12,571 nucleotides of DNA, taken from positions 22,321 to 34,891 of the forward strand of contig PMMJ01000498.1 in assembly GCA_003162255.1 (NCBI GenBank). Direction: 5' to 3'. The notes under the pieces were generated by a model that saw nothing but the letters and a program-made list of their open reading frames with translations, did not search any database and was not told the origin of the DNA. The DNA comes from Acidobacteriaceae bacterium. GTDB lineage: Bacteria > Acidobacteriota > Terriglobia > Terriglobales > Acidobacteriaceae. A program made the translations under genes and the position numbers. This document shows positions 1-6,251 of this stretch, in pieces (the first letter of the stretch is position 1; each line of letters begins with the position of its first letter).

Positions 1-39
1 CCCTCAAGATGGTGTGTCTGCCAGTTCCACCACTTCCGC
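1..39 (-). tRNA. tRNA-Leu (anticodon GAG), 5' part only, cut by window start
   Basis: Read on the minus strand, the 5' end at base 39 begins GCGGAAG (acceptor strand), then TG, then a D-arm with stem GTG/CAC and a GG-containing loop, one A, the anticodon 5' strand CCATC and the loop TTGAGGG. That loop places GAG at positions 34-36, decoding CUC/CUU leucine codons. The spacing closely matches bacterial tRNA-Leu(GAG) such as E. coli leuU (established knowledge). The 3' anticodon strand, expected to be GATGG, and the long variable arm of this class II tRNA lie outside the window, so folding of the whole molecule cannot be checked. Serine tRNA is also class II, but its anticodon loop would differ. 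Confidence 0.85.
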
Positions 40-73
40 ACATTAACAACTAACTTATTTTCAATTGCTTAAA

Positions 74-102
74 TCAATATCTTCAAGTTGTAGTTACGTC
101 AA
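74..102 (-). promoter_or_regulatory. Candidate sigma-70-like promoter of the tRNA-Leu gene
   Basis: On the minus strand TTGACG (97-102) is followed after exactly 17 bases by TATTGA (74-79), inside a locally AT-rich stretch (about 45-95) that contrasts with the GC-rich surroundings. This would start transcription near base 66-68, giving a leader of about 28 bases before the tRNA 5' end at 39. The -35 box is good (5 of 6 to consensus); the -10 box matches only 3 of 6. Assignment rests on position and spacing. Confidence 0.4.
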
Positions 103-479
103 CTGTACGCGGTCCTTAATGCACACTTTACGTCGGCACTTATGCCGACCGCGCCCGGCTTCCCGTCCCGATTGATCCGGCAAAACGTCCGGCTGACTAC
201 GCCCGACATCGTCGTCTTGATGGTGTCGTGGCCAGCAATGTTCCGGCGCAAAAACGTCCGCACACTCCGCAGCCTCGGCCAGAAACGTACTGCGAGAAGT
301 ATGTCCGGCATCCGAATCGATGTTAATCTTATCACGCAGCCCGCCCGTTTGTAATTCCAGGACCCAGGGCTCGAGTTTTTTGTCCGCATGACGGGACAGG
401 CTGAAATGTGCCTGGCACTCGGATTGTTGGAGGGTAAAAAGTAGATTCCGAGCTAGATTCTTGAATTTGCCAGTTCGGC
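103..479. other. Gene-free stretch between tRNA-Leu and the permease
   Basis: I find no recognisable gene here. Several frames stay open for 70-131 codons on both strands, but none resembles a family I know, none has a convincing ribosome binding site, and the longest (minus strand, 94-489) would run into the permease start. The stretch holds one perfect hairpin (132-149) and several scattered CCGG/GTCCGG words without clear order. It should contain the permease promoter, but I could not pick out convincing -35/-10 boxes. A GGAGGG at 429-434 lies 45 bases before the permease ATG, too far to be its ribosome binding site. Confidence 0.5.
132..149. repeat. Perfect 7-bp inverted repeat (hairpin)
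   Basis: GTCGGCA and TGCCGAC flank the loop CTTA, a perfect 7-bp stem. It lies just upstream (minus strand sense) of the candidate tRNA promoter. No T-run follows on either strand, so it is not a typical intrinsic terminator. It could end a transcript entering from the 103-479 side or be a protein-binding site; its role is unknown. Confidence 0.5.
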
Positions 480-2729
480 ATGTCCTCATCCATTCAAAAC
501 GTTAGGCGCCCGGTTGCCAAGGTCTTCGTCGCCACCACGGTGATGCTCACCTTCATCTCCTTCTGGCGAGCGGCCGCAATCGTTCTGGCGGATCTGGCGT
601 CTTCCGCTTATTACGCGGGCGGTGACGCCGAGAAAGTCATCGGCAAGAGCGCGCCCTGGTTCATCCTCGCGGTGATGTTGTTCAGCTACGCGGTGCGCGC
701 GCTCTATATCGAATCGAGCAGCATGTTTGTGCGCGGCGGAGTGTACCGCGTGGTGAAAGAGGCCATGGGTGGCACGCTGGCCAAGTTTTCAGTTTCAGCG
801 CTGCTTTTTGACTACGTACTGACGGGCCCGATCAGCGCGGTCTCCGCTGGCCAGTATCTAGCCGGCTTCATTCAGGATATGGGGGATTATCTCCATCGTC
901 CTTTGACTTTTTCGCAAGATCATTTTTCCGCTGGGTTCGCAATCATCGTGGTGGTGTACTTCTGGTGGAAGAACATTCAGGGCATCCACGAGTCCAGCCA
1001 GAAGGCGCTGCAGATCATGGTCATCACTACCGTGATGGTGGTGATCCTGATTCTCTGGTGCACGTACACGGTTTTTCACGTGCAGATCCAGACCCCGCCT
1101 AACCCTTTTCATCCCGGAGTGGTGCCTCTCACCAGAGAATCGCTCGGCTGGTTGCGCGGAACCTGGCTCAGTCATCTGACGCTAATCATCATGTTCGTCG
1201 GCTTCGGCCACTCCGTGCTGGCCATGAGCGGCGAAGAGACTCTGGCCCAGGTCAACCGCGAGATCGAGCATCCCAAACTGAAGAACCTGGAGAAGACCGG
1301 GCTGGTGATTTTCCTGTACAGCCTCCTGTTCACATCGCTGGTCTCGTTCTTCGCGGTGATGATCATCCCCGACAAGGTCCGGCCTGACCACTTCGCCAAC
1401 CTGATCGGTGGCATCACCATGTACCTGGCCGGCCCGACGACGCTGAAACTGATCTTTCATGGCTTTGTGGTGCTGGTGGGCGTGCTCATTCTGGCGGGCG
1501 CGCAAAATACGTCGATTGTGGGCGCGAACGGCGTTCTGAACCGGGTCGCGGAAGACGGGGTGCTCACCGAGTGGTTCCAGAAGCCGCAGAAGCGGTTCGG
1601 CACCAGCTATCGCATTATTAACGTGGTGGTGGGGATGCAGTTGCTTACCATCATCCTGAGCAAGGGAAACGTTTATGTGTTGGCGGGTCTCTACGCATTT
1701 GGCGTGATCTGGAGCTTCGCTCTGAAGTCGCTGGCGGTGCTTGTCCTGCGCTATACCGAACCGGAGAACCGCCAATGGAAGGTACCCGGCAACCTGCATA
1801 TTGGGGGCAAAGAGGTTCCGCTCGGCCTGATTGTGATCTCGGCGGTGCTGCTGATGACGGCGCTGGTCAACCTGCTGACCAAGTCAGAGGCCACGATTGC
1901 CGGGGTGACGTTCAGCGCGGTCTTCTTCGCGGTGTTCACCTATTCTGAACGTCGGGTGGCGAGGGAGAGACACGGCAAGCCTGAGAACCTCGATCAATTC
2001 CGGGTCTACGGAAACCAGGAATTGGGCAGCGGCGCCTTGGGCGTTCGTCCTGGGAACATTCTGGTGGCCGTGCGCGATCCCAGGAACCTGTATTACCTTC
2101 GCGAGGTTCTCCGCAGCACCGACACCACTCGTCAGGACGTGGTGGTGATGACGGCGCGCCTCTACCATCGCGAAGATAGTTTCGGCGACAGTTCGGTAGT
2201 CGAAGCTTCGCAGATCTTCGACCACTATGATCAGGAGCTTTTCACGACCGTGGTTGCGGTGGCAGAGAAAGAAGGCAAGCCGGTTTCGTTGCTGGTGGTA
2301 CCAGGAGCGGATGTGTTCGAAGCCATCGTTTTGACCGCCCAGCGCCTGGACTCGAGCACCATTGTCTGCGGCCTCTCCAACAAGCTCACGACCGACGAGC
2401 AGGGGAAACTTACCGGGGATGCCTGGGAACGGCTGCCCGAGCCGCGGCCGCGGCTGATGATGGAAATTCACTCACCGGGCGGCGCCGTTCGCGCCTACAT
2501 GCTGGGGCCGCACACCCCGCGTCTGCGCTCGCAGGACTTGGAACTTATGCACCAGGTCTGGCTTGACGTGACCTCGGACCCCAAGCTCGCTGGGGCGCAC
2601 CACTACGACATAGTTGCCCTGGCTTTGGAAGAATTGAAACGCGAATTGAACAGCGATGAACGCGCCGAAGTTCTCACCAAACTGCTGGACGAAATGCATC
2701 GCAACGACAAACCGCCCGCGCCAGAGTGA
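480..2729 (+). CDS. APC-family amino acid permease with C-terminal UspA-like domain
   Basis: A 749-residue inner-membrane transporter. Residues about 10-490 are strongly hydrophobic with roughly twelve membrane segments. The SSAYYAGGDAEKVIG stretch (about 41-55) and FVRGGVYRVVKEAMGG (about 83-98) fit the amino acid-polyamine-organocation (APC) superfamily, whose members import amino acids by H+ or Na+ symport or by exchange. After the last segment and a charged linker (SERRVARERHGK, about 488-500), residues from about 523 read as a soluble alpha/beta domain beginning ILVAVRDP and including SLLVVPGAD and STIVCGLS, consistent with a universal-stress-protein-like domain that would sit in the cytoplasm. 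An in-frame TGA at 462-464 makes 480 the first ATG. No good ribosome binding site precedes it. The gene appears monocistronic and converges on the metallopeptidase gene 42 bp downstream. Substrate cannot be told from sequence; the APC assignment is firm, the UspA-like one probable. Confidence 0.88.
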   Translation: MSSSIQNVRRPVAKVFVATTVMLTFISFWRAAAIVLADLASSAYYAGGDAEKVIGKSAPWFILAVMLFSYAVRALYIESSSMFVRGGVYRVVKEAMGGTLAKFSVSALLFDYVLTGPISAVSAGQYLAGFIQDMGDYLHRPLTFSQDHFSAGFAIIVVVYFWWKNIQGIHESSQKALQIMVITTVMVVILILWCTYTVFHVQIQTPPNPFHPGVVPLTRESLGWLRGTWLSHLTLIIMFVGFGHSVLAMSGEETLAQVNREIEHPKLKNLEKTGLVIFLYSLLFTSLVSFFAVMIIPDKVRPDHFANLIGGITMYLAGPTTLKLIFHGFVVLVGVLILAGAQNTSIVGANGVLNRVAEDGVLTEWFQKPQKRFGTSYRIINVVVGMQLLTIILSKGNVYVLAGLYAFGVIWSFALKSLAVLVLRYTEPENRQWKVPGNLHIGGKEVPLGLIVISAVLLMTALVNLLTKSEATIAGVTFSAVFFAVFTYSERRVARERHGKPENLDQFRVYGNQELGSGALGVRPGNILVAVRDPRNLYYLREVLRSTDTTRQDVVVMTARLYHREDSFGDSSVVEASQIFDHYDQELFTTVVAVAEKEGKPVSLLVVPGADVFEAIVLTAQRLDSSTIVCGLSNKLTTDEQGKLTGDAWERLPEPRPRLMMEIHSPGGAVRAYMLGPHTPRLRSQDLELMHQVWLDVTSDPKLAGAHHYDIVALALEELKRELNSDERAEVLTKLLDEMHRNDKPPAPE

Positions 2730-2771
2730 CCGTTCACAATTGAATTGGGGCGGTTCCAGGTTTCATCTTAG

Positions 2772-3128
2772 CTAAACGTGCTTCAATTGCTCTTCATCCA
2801 TCCCGAAATAGTGGCCCAGTTCATGGATGACCCTAAGCCGGATCTGTTGGCGCACTTCGGCTTCGCTGGAGCAGACTGCTTCAATATTTTTCTGATAAAG
2901 CACGATGTGATCGGGCCCGGCCGGCATGTCAAATATGCTCTTCCTGGTTGTGGGCACGCCATGAAATAAGCCCAAGAGCAGCCGCTTTTGCTTTCCCGGC
3001 TGCGGGGGTCGCTGGTTCCGCGGCGTATCCTCTACCAGAACGGCGACATTACGAATGCGACTGCGAAACTCCTCTGGGAGCGAGTCGAGCACCTCCTCGA
3101 CTACCTTGAGGAAATCTTCACGCTTCAT
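2772..3128 (-). CDS. Small zincin-like metallopeptidase family protein (HExxH)
   Basis: A 118-residue soluble protein with an acidic N-terminal helix, the central LLGLFHGVP stretch (about 51-59), DHIVLYQKNIE (about 73-83) and a C-terminal zinc-binding motif HELGHYFGMDE (102-112). H102 and H106 should bind zinc, E103 should be catalytic, and D111 or E112 is the likely third ligand. This order and length match the small 'metallopeptidase family' group (zincin_1, formerly DUF1025), widespread in Acidobacteria and Actinobacteria with unknown substrates (family knowledge from memory). There is no signal peptide, so it is probably cytoplasmic. Its ATG overlaps the last 11 bases of the upstream acidic-protein gene in another frame, implying translational coupling; only a weak GGTGA lies just before the start. 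It ends 42 bp from the converging permease gene with no clear terminator between them. Confidence 0.85.
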   Translation of the reverse strand: MKREDFLKVVEEVLDSLPEEFRSRIRNVAVLVEDTPRNQRPPQPGKQKRLLLGLFHGVPTTRKSIFDMPAGPDHIVLYQKNIEAVCSSEAEVRQQIRLRVIHELGHYFGMDEEQLKHV

Positions 3129-3366
3129 CGTTCACCGACTGAAATGAATTAGGATACGCTGACTCCGAGTAGCCGTCGCCTGGGCCGTCGTCGTCGTCAT
3201 CGTCATCGTCTTCTTCATCGTTATTATCGTTCTTCTCGTCGCGATCGTCTTCCTCCTCTTCTTCGTCTTCTTCTTCCTCGTCTGGTTCTTGCCGAAGGAG
3301 GACATCGGCAGCTGTCGGCCGATGAGGAGGGTCTGGGTGGAGGAATTCTGGATCTATTCTGCTCAT
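3118..3366 (-). CDS. Small poly-Asp/Glu acidic protein, upstream partner of the metallopeptidase gene
   Basis: An 82-residue protein starting MSRIDPEFLH, with a proline-rich head (residues 1-28), an extreme acidic tract at about 29-60 (27 of 32 residues are Asp or Glu, ending in eight Asp), and a short polar tail. No known domain, signal peptide or membrane segment is visible, and it is surely disordered. I chose the ATG at 3364-3366; an upstream in-frame ATG at 3436-3438 would add 24 residues, and neither has a strong ribosome binding site. The last 11 bases overlap the metallopeptidase start, so the two are co-transcribed and probably coupled. The acidic tract is encoded by an almost pure GAN repeat (3187-3282), prone to slippage. 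It might bind divalent metal or a basic protein; no function is known. That it is a real gene is likely but not certain. Confidence 0.6.
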   Translation of the reverse strand: MSRIDPEFLHPDPPHRPTAADVLLRQEPDEEEEDEEEEEDDRDEKNDNNDEEDDDDDDDDGPGDGYSESAYPNSFQSVNDEA

Positions 3367-3510
3367 GCTCAATGGTACGCCAGGGACGCTTGGGCAAAAC
3401 ACATCTTGAGGCGAAATTCCTGTGAAACTATTTGGCAAATGCTAAGCTTTTGATCTAGGAAAGGTCCGATTAAGTGTTTGATGGCGAGTTGGGCTGCTTT
3501 GGGGCGTCGG

Positions 3511-3610
3511 CCCTCAGCGGCTAAAGCCGCGTATTTGGCGGGGTCTAGTGGCACGGCTGAAGCCGTGCCCTACCCAAAGCTACCCGGGAACGAACTTAGT
3601 CAGAAATTCC
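3511..3610 (+). repeat. Two-hairpin intergenic repeat, copy 1
   Basis: About 100 bp with two palindromes: GCGGCT-AA-AGCCGC (3517-3530), and GGCACGGCT-GA-AGCCGTGCC (3550-3569), whose stem is a perfect 9 bp. It ends in an ACTTAGTCAGAAATTCC-type tail. A second copy with the same order, the same 19-base gap between palindromes and a similar tail lies at 6157-6251. From memory, similar sequences are scattered between genes in acidobacterial genomes, so this is probably a member of a REP/MITE-like family. It abuts the CDF gene, whose preferred start (3617) lies 7 bases past the repeat; an ATG at 3548 inside the repeat is open in frame but is best read as chance. Confidence 0.75.
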
Positions 3611-3616
3611 CCAGGG

Positions 3617-4585
3617 ATGTTGAGCGTGCCTACACAAGCTGTGGATAGTTCCGCGACACGGAGAGACGAACGGGAGTTGCGCGACGCGCGCTTCGCCATG
3701 CGTCTTTCCTTGATGGTTGGATTGGCAATGCTGATCGGCAAGACCACCGTCTATTTCATGACGCATTCGGCGGCCGTTTTTTCCGATGCGGCCGAATCGG
3801 TGGTGCACGTGATCGCCGTGGGGTTTGCCACCTTCAGTCTGCGGCTCAGCACAAAATCGGCTTCCCCTCATTTCCTCTACGGTTACGAGCGCATCACGTT
3901 TTTCTCCGCTGGCTTTGAAGGAGCGATGATCGTCGTGGCCGCGATCGCAATTTTCATGGAGTCGATCCGGAGATGGATTGCCGGGCTGCAGCTCGAGCAC
4001 CTGGGAGCGGGCGCACTGCTGGTGCTGATGGCGGGAGTAATCAATGCGTGCCTCGGTTACTATCTCCTGCGGACCGGGCGGCGCACCAATTCACTCATTC
4101 TCGAAGCCGATGGCAAACACGTTTTGACCGACAGCTGGACCAGCTTTGGAGTTGTGGGAGGACTAGGGCTGGTGATGCTGACGCACTGGAAACCGCTCGA
4201 CCCGCTGGTGGCCATTGCGGTCGCGGCCAACATTCTCTGGTCGGGAGGGCGCTTGGTCTGGCGGTCGGCGGTGGGGTTGCTGGATTATTCCGATCCGGAA
4301 GCCGGCCGGAAAATTCGGGACAAGCTGGATGCAATTTGCACGGAACTGGCCATTCAATACCATGGCGTACGCTTCCGCACCACCGGGTACCGCCAGATCA
4401 TCGAGGTGCACCTGCTGTTCCCGCGCCTGACGTCGGTCAGCGAGGCGCACCGCCTGGCGACGATTCTGGAAGAACGCCTGCCGTACGAACTGGGGATGCC
4501 CGCTGAAGTCATCACTCACCTGGAGTCGCTGGAGGACCACGGCGATGTCCACCGCCAGCAACACTACACCGGGAAGCCTGAGTAA
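3617..4585 (+). CDS. Cation diffusion facilitator (CDF) family metal transporter
   Basis: A 322-residue inner-membrane protein with about six membrane segments (from about residue 28 to 215) and a cytoplasmic C-terminal domain (about 222-322), the CDF layout for proton-driven export of Zn2+, Fe2+, Mn2+, Co2+ or similar. Visible metal-site elements are FSDAAES in segment 2 (D57, E60) and HVLTD in segment 5 (H168, D172), plus FLYGYERI (86-93) after segment 2. In the YiiP/FieF class the second site-A acidic residue lies four positions after the first; here that place is Ser61, with Glu one residue earlier, as in a DAxES subgroup. The C-terminal domain carries H264, H301 and H308. An earlier in-frame ATG (3548) would translate part of the repeat and adds no CDF-like sequence, so 3617 is preferred; its ribosome binding site is weak. 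Substrate is unknown. Confidence 0.85.
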   Translation: MLSVPTQAVDSSATRRDERELRDARFAMRLSLMVGLAMLIGKTTVYFMTHSAAVFSDAAESVVHVIAVGFATFSLRLSTKSASPHFLYGYERITFFSAGFEGAMIVVAAIAIFMESIRRWIAGLQLEHLGAGALLVLMAGVINACLGYYLLRTGRRTNSLILEADGKHVLTDSWTSFGVVGGLGLVMLTHWKPLDPLVAIAVAANILWSGGRLVWRSAVGLLDYSDPEAGRKIRDKLDAICTELAIQYHGVRFRTTGYRQIIEVHLLFPRLTSVSEAHRLATILEERLPYELGMPAEVITHLESLEDHGDVHRQQHYTGKPE

Positions 4586-4592
4586 GCTCAGG
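4577..4592 (+). repeat. 6-bp inverted repeat centred on the CDF stop codon
   Basis: CCTGAG-TAAG-CTCAGG, a perfect 6-bp stem with a 4-base loop that contains the TAA stop (4583-4585). No T-run follows, so it is at best a weak terminator or an mRNA 3'-end stabiliser. Confidence 0.45.
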
Positions 4593-4686
4593 GTTCGAAT
4601 TGCACTTCCTGAGGACGCGCCGGCATTGCGTCGGCGCTGTATGATGGCTCTGATCTTTTACCGTTTGCTCTTTGATCTTTAGTCCT

Positions 4687-4692
4687 ACGGAG
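4687..4692 (+). promoter_or_regulatory. Ribosome binding site that sets the pepD start
   Basis: ACGGAG lies 6 bases before the ATG at 4699. A further in-frame ATG at 4672 has no such signal and would add nine residues that do not look like the family, so 4699 is preferred. Confidence 0.6.
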
Positions 4693-4698
4693 CGTGCC

Positions 4699-6147
4699 AT
4701 GAATCCTGCACTCGCTAACCTGGAACCTGAACCGGTATGGAAGCACTTCGATAGACTGGCGGCAATCCCCCGCGCCTCCACGAAAGAAGCCGCGGCGCGC
4801 GACTACATACGTGGGCTGGCTACGAAGCTGGGTCTGGAATGCGTGCAGGACGGCGTTGGCAATCTCGTGGTCCGGAAACCGGCGCGGCCTGGACGTGAAG
4901 GAGCTCCGATGGCCCTCTTACAAGGCCACCTCGATATGGTGTGTGAGAAAAACGAGGGAACGGTTCATGACTTCGATGTCGATCCGATCAAGGTAATACG
5001 AGACGGCGACTGGCTGATGGCGGAGGGCACGACGCTGGGCTCCGATAACGGAGTGGGCGTGGCCGCGGCACTGGCGGTGATGGAGAGCAAGGACATTGCC
5101 CATGGTCCGCTGGAATTTGTTTTCACCATTGACGAGGAGACAGGGCTCACGGGAGCTTCGGAATTTCCCGCCGGCTTGCTGAAGTCCAAGTATTTTCTCA
5201 ACCTTGACAATGAAGATGAGGGAACACTCTGCATCGGTTGTTCAGGCGGCGTGAAGACGACGGCTCGACGGAAGGTCGGGCTTCATCCGGCGGGCGCGGG
5301 ATCGGCTTGGCGGATCAAGGTGTCTGGCCTGAAAGGCGGCCACTCCGGCGTCGATATCCATCAGGGACGCGGCAATGCGCTGCGGATCATGGGTGGGGTT
5401 CTGCAAGTCTTGCTGGATCGCCTTCCGATCGAGATCGCTGAGATCAACGGTGGAAGCGCGCAGAACGCGATTCCGCGCGAAGCCGCAGCCGTGGTGCTGG
5501 CCGATCCATCTCGCGAAAAGGAACTGAAATCGATTGTTGCCACCGCCGAAGCTGGATACAAGACTGACTTGGGAGGATTCGATTCCGGACTGCAGATCAC
5601 GGTCGAGAAAACCGAACGCCCGGCCAAGGTGCTCGATACGGTTGACGCGAAGCAAACGGTGGCGCTGCTGGCAAGTTTGTATCATGGAGTTGTGGCGATG
5701 AGTCCCGATGTTGCCGGGCTGGTCCAGACGTCCACGAACCTTGCGACAGTGAGCACCAAGGGCGACGTGGTGGAGATTGTTACCAGTCAGCGGAGTGCGA
5801 TCGAGAGCAGCATGCTGGCCGCCGCCCGCATGGTTGCGACAGTATGCCGCCTGGCAGGGTTCGAAGTGGAGCACGCAGGCAAGTATCCGGGCTGGAAGCC
5901 CGAGCCCAACAGCGACATCGTGCGCAAGTTGCAGGAGGTGCACCAGAAACTTTTCGGCGAACCGGCCAAGCTGATCGCCATGCACGCGGGCTTGGAGTGT
6001 GGCGTGATTGGCGAGAAATATCCTGGCATGGAGATGGCGTCTTTTGGCCCGACGATCGTAGGTCCGCATAGTCCGAACGAGCGCGTGAAAATATCGTCGG
6101 TGCAGAGTTTCTGGAACTACCTCAAGCTGGTGCTTGAGAACCTGTGA
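4699..6147 (+). CDS. pepD: Aminoacyl-histidine dipeptidase (cytosol non-specific dipeptidase, M20 family)
   Basis: A 484-residue cytoplasmic zinc aminopeptidase-type enzyme that splits Xaa-His and other dipeptides. Its length is almost the same as E. coli PepD (485). The M20 di-zinc set is intact: GHLDMV with H77 and D79, LGSDNG with D116 as the bridging ligand, DEETG with E146 as catalytic base and E147 as ligand, D170 in NLDNEDE, and a C-terminal His (H459) in VGPHSPNER. KGGHSGVDIHQGRGNA (about 213-228) is the typical stretch at the lid/dimer domain. It follows the CDF gene by 113 bp on the same strand, but the hairpin at the CDF stop and its own good ribosome binding site suggest a separate unit. 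Its end faces cbiO across repeat copy 2. Its likely role is use of dipeptides as an amino acid source. Confidence 0.93.
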   Translation: MNPALANLEPEPVWKHFDRLAAIPRASTKEAAARDYIRGLATKLGLECVQDGVGNLVVRKPARPGREGAPMALLQGHLDMVCEKNEGTVHDFDVDPIKVIRDGDWLMAEGTTLGSDNGVGVAAALAVMESKDIAHGPLEFVFTIDEETGLTGASEFPAGLLKSKYFLNLDNEDEGTLCIGCSGGVKTTARRKVGLHPAGAGSAWRIKVSGLKGGHSGVDIHQGRGNALRIMGGVLQVLLDRLPIEIAEINGGSAQNAIPREAAAVVLADPSREKELKSIVATAEAGYKTDLGGFDSGLQITVEKTERPAKVLDTVDAKQTVALLASLYHGVVAMSPDVAGLVQTSTNLATVSTKGDVVEIVTSQRSAIESSMLAAARMVATVCRLAGFEVEHAGKYPGWKPEPNSDIVRKLQEVHQKLFGEPAKLIAMHAGLECGVIGEKYPGMEMASFGPTIVGPHSPNERVKISSVQSFWNYLKLVLENL

Positions 6148-6156
6148 GGCGCAGTA

Positions 6157-6251
6157 CCCTCAGCGGCTAAAGCCGCTTGTGTAGCGGGTTCTAACGGCAT
6201 GGCTATCCATGCCCTTTCAAGGCTCCGTTAAGCGACTTAATCAGAGGTTCC
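6157..6251 (+). repeat. Two-hairpin intergenic repeat, copy 2
   Basis: About 95 bp. It starts with the same 20 bases as copy 1, carries the first palindrome unchanged (6163-6176), the same 19-base spacer length, and a second palindrome GGCATGG-CTAT-CCATGCC (6196-6213). Compared with copy 1, the stem carries a C to T change on the left arm matched by G to A on the right, so pairing is kept. The tail ACTTAATCAGAGGTTCC (6234-6250) also matches copy 1. It fills the gap between the converging pepD and cbiO genes and ends at the cbiO stop codon, so it could serve as a two-way transcription barrier there. Confidence 0.75.

Noticed and set aside
181..260. Two AAAACGTCCG words 69 bases apart
   Set aside because: Only two good matches, no regular array and no link to a promoter; not distinguishable from chance.
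142..354. 70-codon plus-strand frame in the same gap
   Set aside because: No ribosome binding site, no recognisable domain, and its start codon sits inside the loop region of the hairpin at 132-149.
94..489. 131-codon minus-strand frame in the tRNA-permease gap
   Set aside because: It would overlap the permease start and the tRNA promoter candidate, and I recognise no domain. Kept only as an open question in the findings.
2730..2771. Two-way terminator between the converging permease and metallopeptidase genes
   Set aside because: No stem of more than four base pairs and no T-run can be seen in the 42 bp.
3369..3554. 61-codon minus-strand frame starting MPLDPAKYAALAAEGR
   Set aside because: Its first third is a translation of the intergenic repeat (copy 1) and the rest is spacer; no family resemblance and no ribosome binding site.
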